Below, piece by piece: positions 12,686 to 13,266 of a DNA stretch of 13,266 bases. The notes below the pieces were generated by a model. It made no database searches. It was not told where the DNA came from and saw nothing but the letters and a program-made list of their open reading frames with translations. The position numbers and the translations under genes are program-made. Where the stretch lies: contig JASLFR010000007.1 of NCBI GenBank assembly GCA_030150565.1, forward strand, positions 1-13,266, given 5' to 3'. Within the stretch, counting starts at the first letter, position 1. Every line of letters starts with the position of its first letter. The stretch comes from Cardiobacteriales bacterium. GTDB taxonomy: Bacteria > Pseudomonadota > Gammaproteobacteria > Cardiobacteriales > Wohlfahrtiimonadaceae.

Positions 12686-13266
12686 ATGAGACGTTTTTTA
12701 CAAAATCGCTTAGTTAACGAGGCGGATGAGAATAAGAGAATAGAGCTTAAACAGCGGAGTATCTACATTATCCCGAGCCGTTTTGGTCTTATTTATCTAC
12801 TTTTTCTTATAATTTTGCTCATTTTGGCGATCAATTTTGATAGTGCGCTTGTCTATCTTCTCCTCTTTCTCTTAGCAGGAATCTATCTCAATGCGATCTT
12901 CTCTACATGGCGAAACTTAGCAGGATTGCAATTTAGCACTGCTCGGAGTGAGCCGATCTTTGCTGGGGAAGAGGCGCAATTTAAGATAGCGGTTGAAGCA
13001 AAATTACGAGATTATCTTGCCATAACCCTCTCTCTTAATAATCGCTCTAACCATTTCGATATTGAAAAGGGGGGGCGAAAAGTTTTAGTTTTAACCCAAG
13101 AGGGGAAAAAGCGGGGGATTTTAAAGATGGGGCGAGTTACGGTGGAGAGCCGCTATCCGCTCGGTCTTTTTCGTGCATGGAGCTACCTCTACTTGGAGAG
13201 CTCTCTTCTTGTCTATCCTCGCCCACTTGAGAATCAAGGCTTCTCCTTTAGCTATGATCAATTGCT
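12686..13266 (+). CDS. DUF58 domain membrane protein, N-terminal part (runs off the window)
   Basis: The first 193 residues of a DUF58 protein, read directly from base 12686; the frame is still open at the window end. A basic N-terminal segment leads to IIPSRFGLIYLLFLIILLIL, starting a hydrophobic hairpin of two membrane helices (about residues 34-70), as usual for the family. NLAGLQF, PIFAGEEAQFKI and the hallmark YPLGLFRAWSYLYLESS followed by LLVYPRP mark the outer beta-rich part and the start of the DUF58 region. The start follows GGGGAGAG (12677-12684). The gap to the MoxR gene is 41 bases with no terminator, so the two are very likely one operon. MoxR and DUF58 genes are commonly followed by a transglutaminase-like or VWA protein, to be expected beyond the window. 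The family has no agreed biochemical function. Confidence 0.9.
   Translation, partial: MRRFLQNRLVNEADENKRIELKQRSIYIIPSRFGLIYLLFLIILLILAINFDSALVYLLLFLLAGIYLNAIFSTWRNLAGLQFSTARSEPIFAGEEAQFKIAVEAKLRDYLAITLSLNNRSNHFDIEKGGRKVLVLTQEGKKRGILKMGRVTVESRYPLGLFRAWSYLYLESSLLVYPRPLENQGFSFSYDQL

Noticed and set aside
1..13266. CRISPR array, insertion sequence, prophage or toxin-antitoxin pair
   Set aside because: No regularly spaced repeats, transposase, integrase, phage gene or small two-gene module is visible. All genes are household or common accessory families in one orientation.

Overview
The window reads as a compact, moderately AT-rich gammaproteobacterial chromosome segment. Every recognisable gene is on the + strand. 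The evidence is an 891-residue AcnA-type aconitase, a YchJ-family protein, a TesA-like GDSL esterase and an FMN-riboswitch-led ribD-ribE-ribBA-ribH cluster. The gene set together with a trimethylamine monooxygenase would suit the Ignatzschineria/Wohlfahrtiimonas group, but that placement is a guess from gene content. No phage, insertion sequence, CRISPR array, tRNA or rRNA is visible.

Layout. Bases 1-600 hold the 3' part of an NhaC-type Na+/H+ antiporter, closed by a strong terminator. About 540 bases of apparently non-coding, AT-rich DNA follow, ending in a leader with competing hairpins just before a bacterial flavin-containing monooxygenase that closely resembles trimethylamine monooxygenase (Tmm). 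After its terminator comes a two-gene unit, a YchJ-family SEC-C protein overlapping a lipoprotein GDSL esterase.

Bases 3851-4091 are a complete FMN riboswitch with its expression platform. An 8-base segment at the 5' edge of the aptamer is identical to the 3' arm of the downstream terminator, so it can serve as antiterminator. The terminator ends directly on the ribD start codon. ribD, ribE, ribBA and ribH together cover every riboflavin enzyme step except the intermediate dephosphorylation. A terminator then separates them from a stand-alone metal-dependent hydrolase of the cyclase/kynurenine formamidase family.

The last third holds acnA (TTG start, near-perfect Shine-Dalgarno, terminator) and then a MoxR AAA+ ATPase followed by the 5' part of a DUF58 membrane protein. 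That pair is the usual opening of a MoxR/DUF58 (often transglutaminase or VWA) locus. The acnA-moxR gap contains a consensus DnaA box facing a one-mismatch copy.

The functional links are modest. Two flavin-related loci lie close together: an FAD/NADPH monooxygenase and the flavin biosynthesis operon. I see no wholly new multi-gene system. The points most worth checking are RNA-level: the riboswitch design, the leader of the monooxygenase gene, and the DnaA-box pair.
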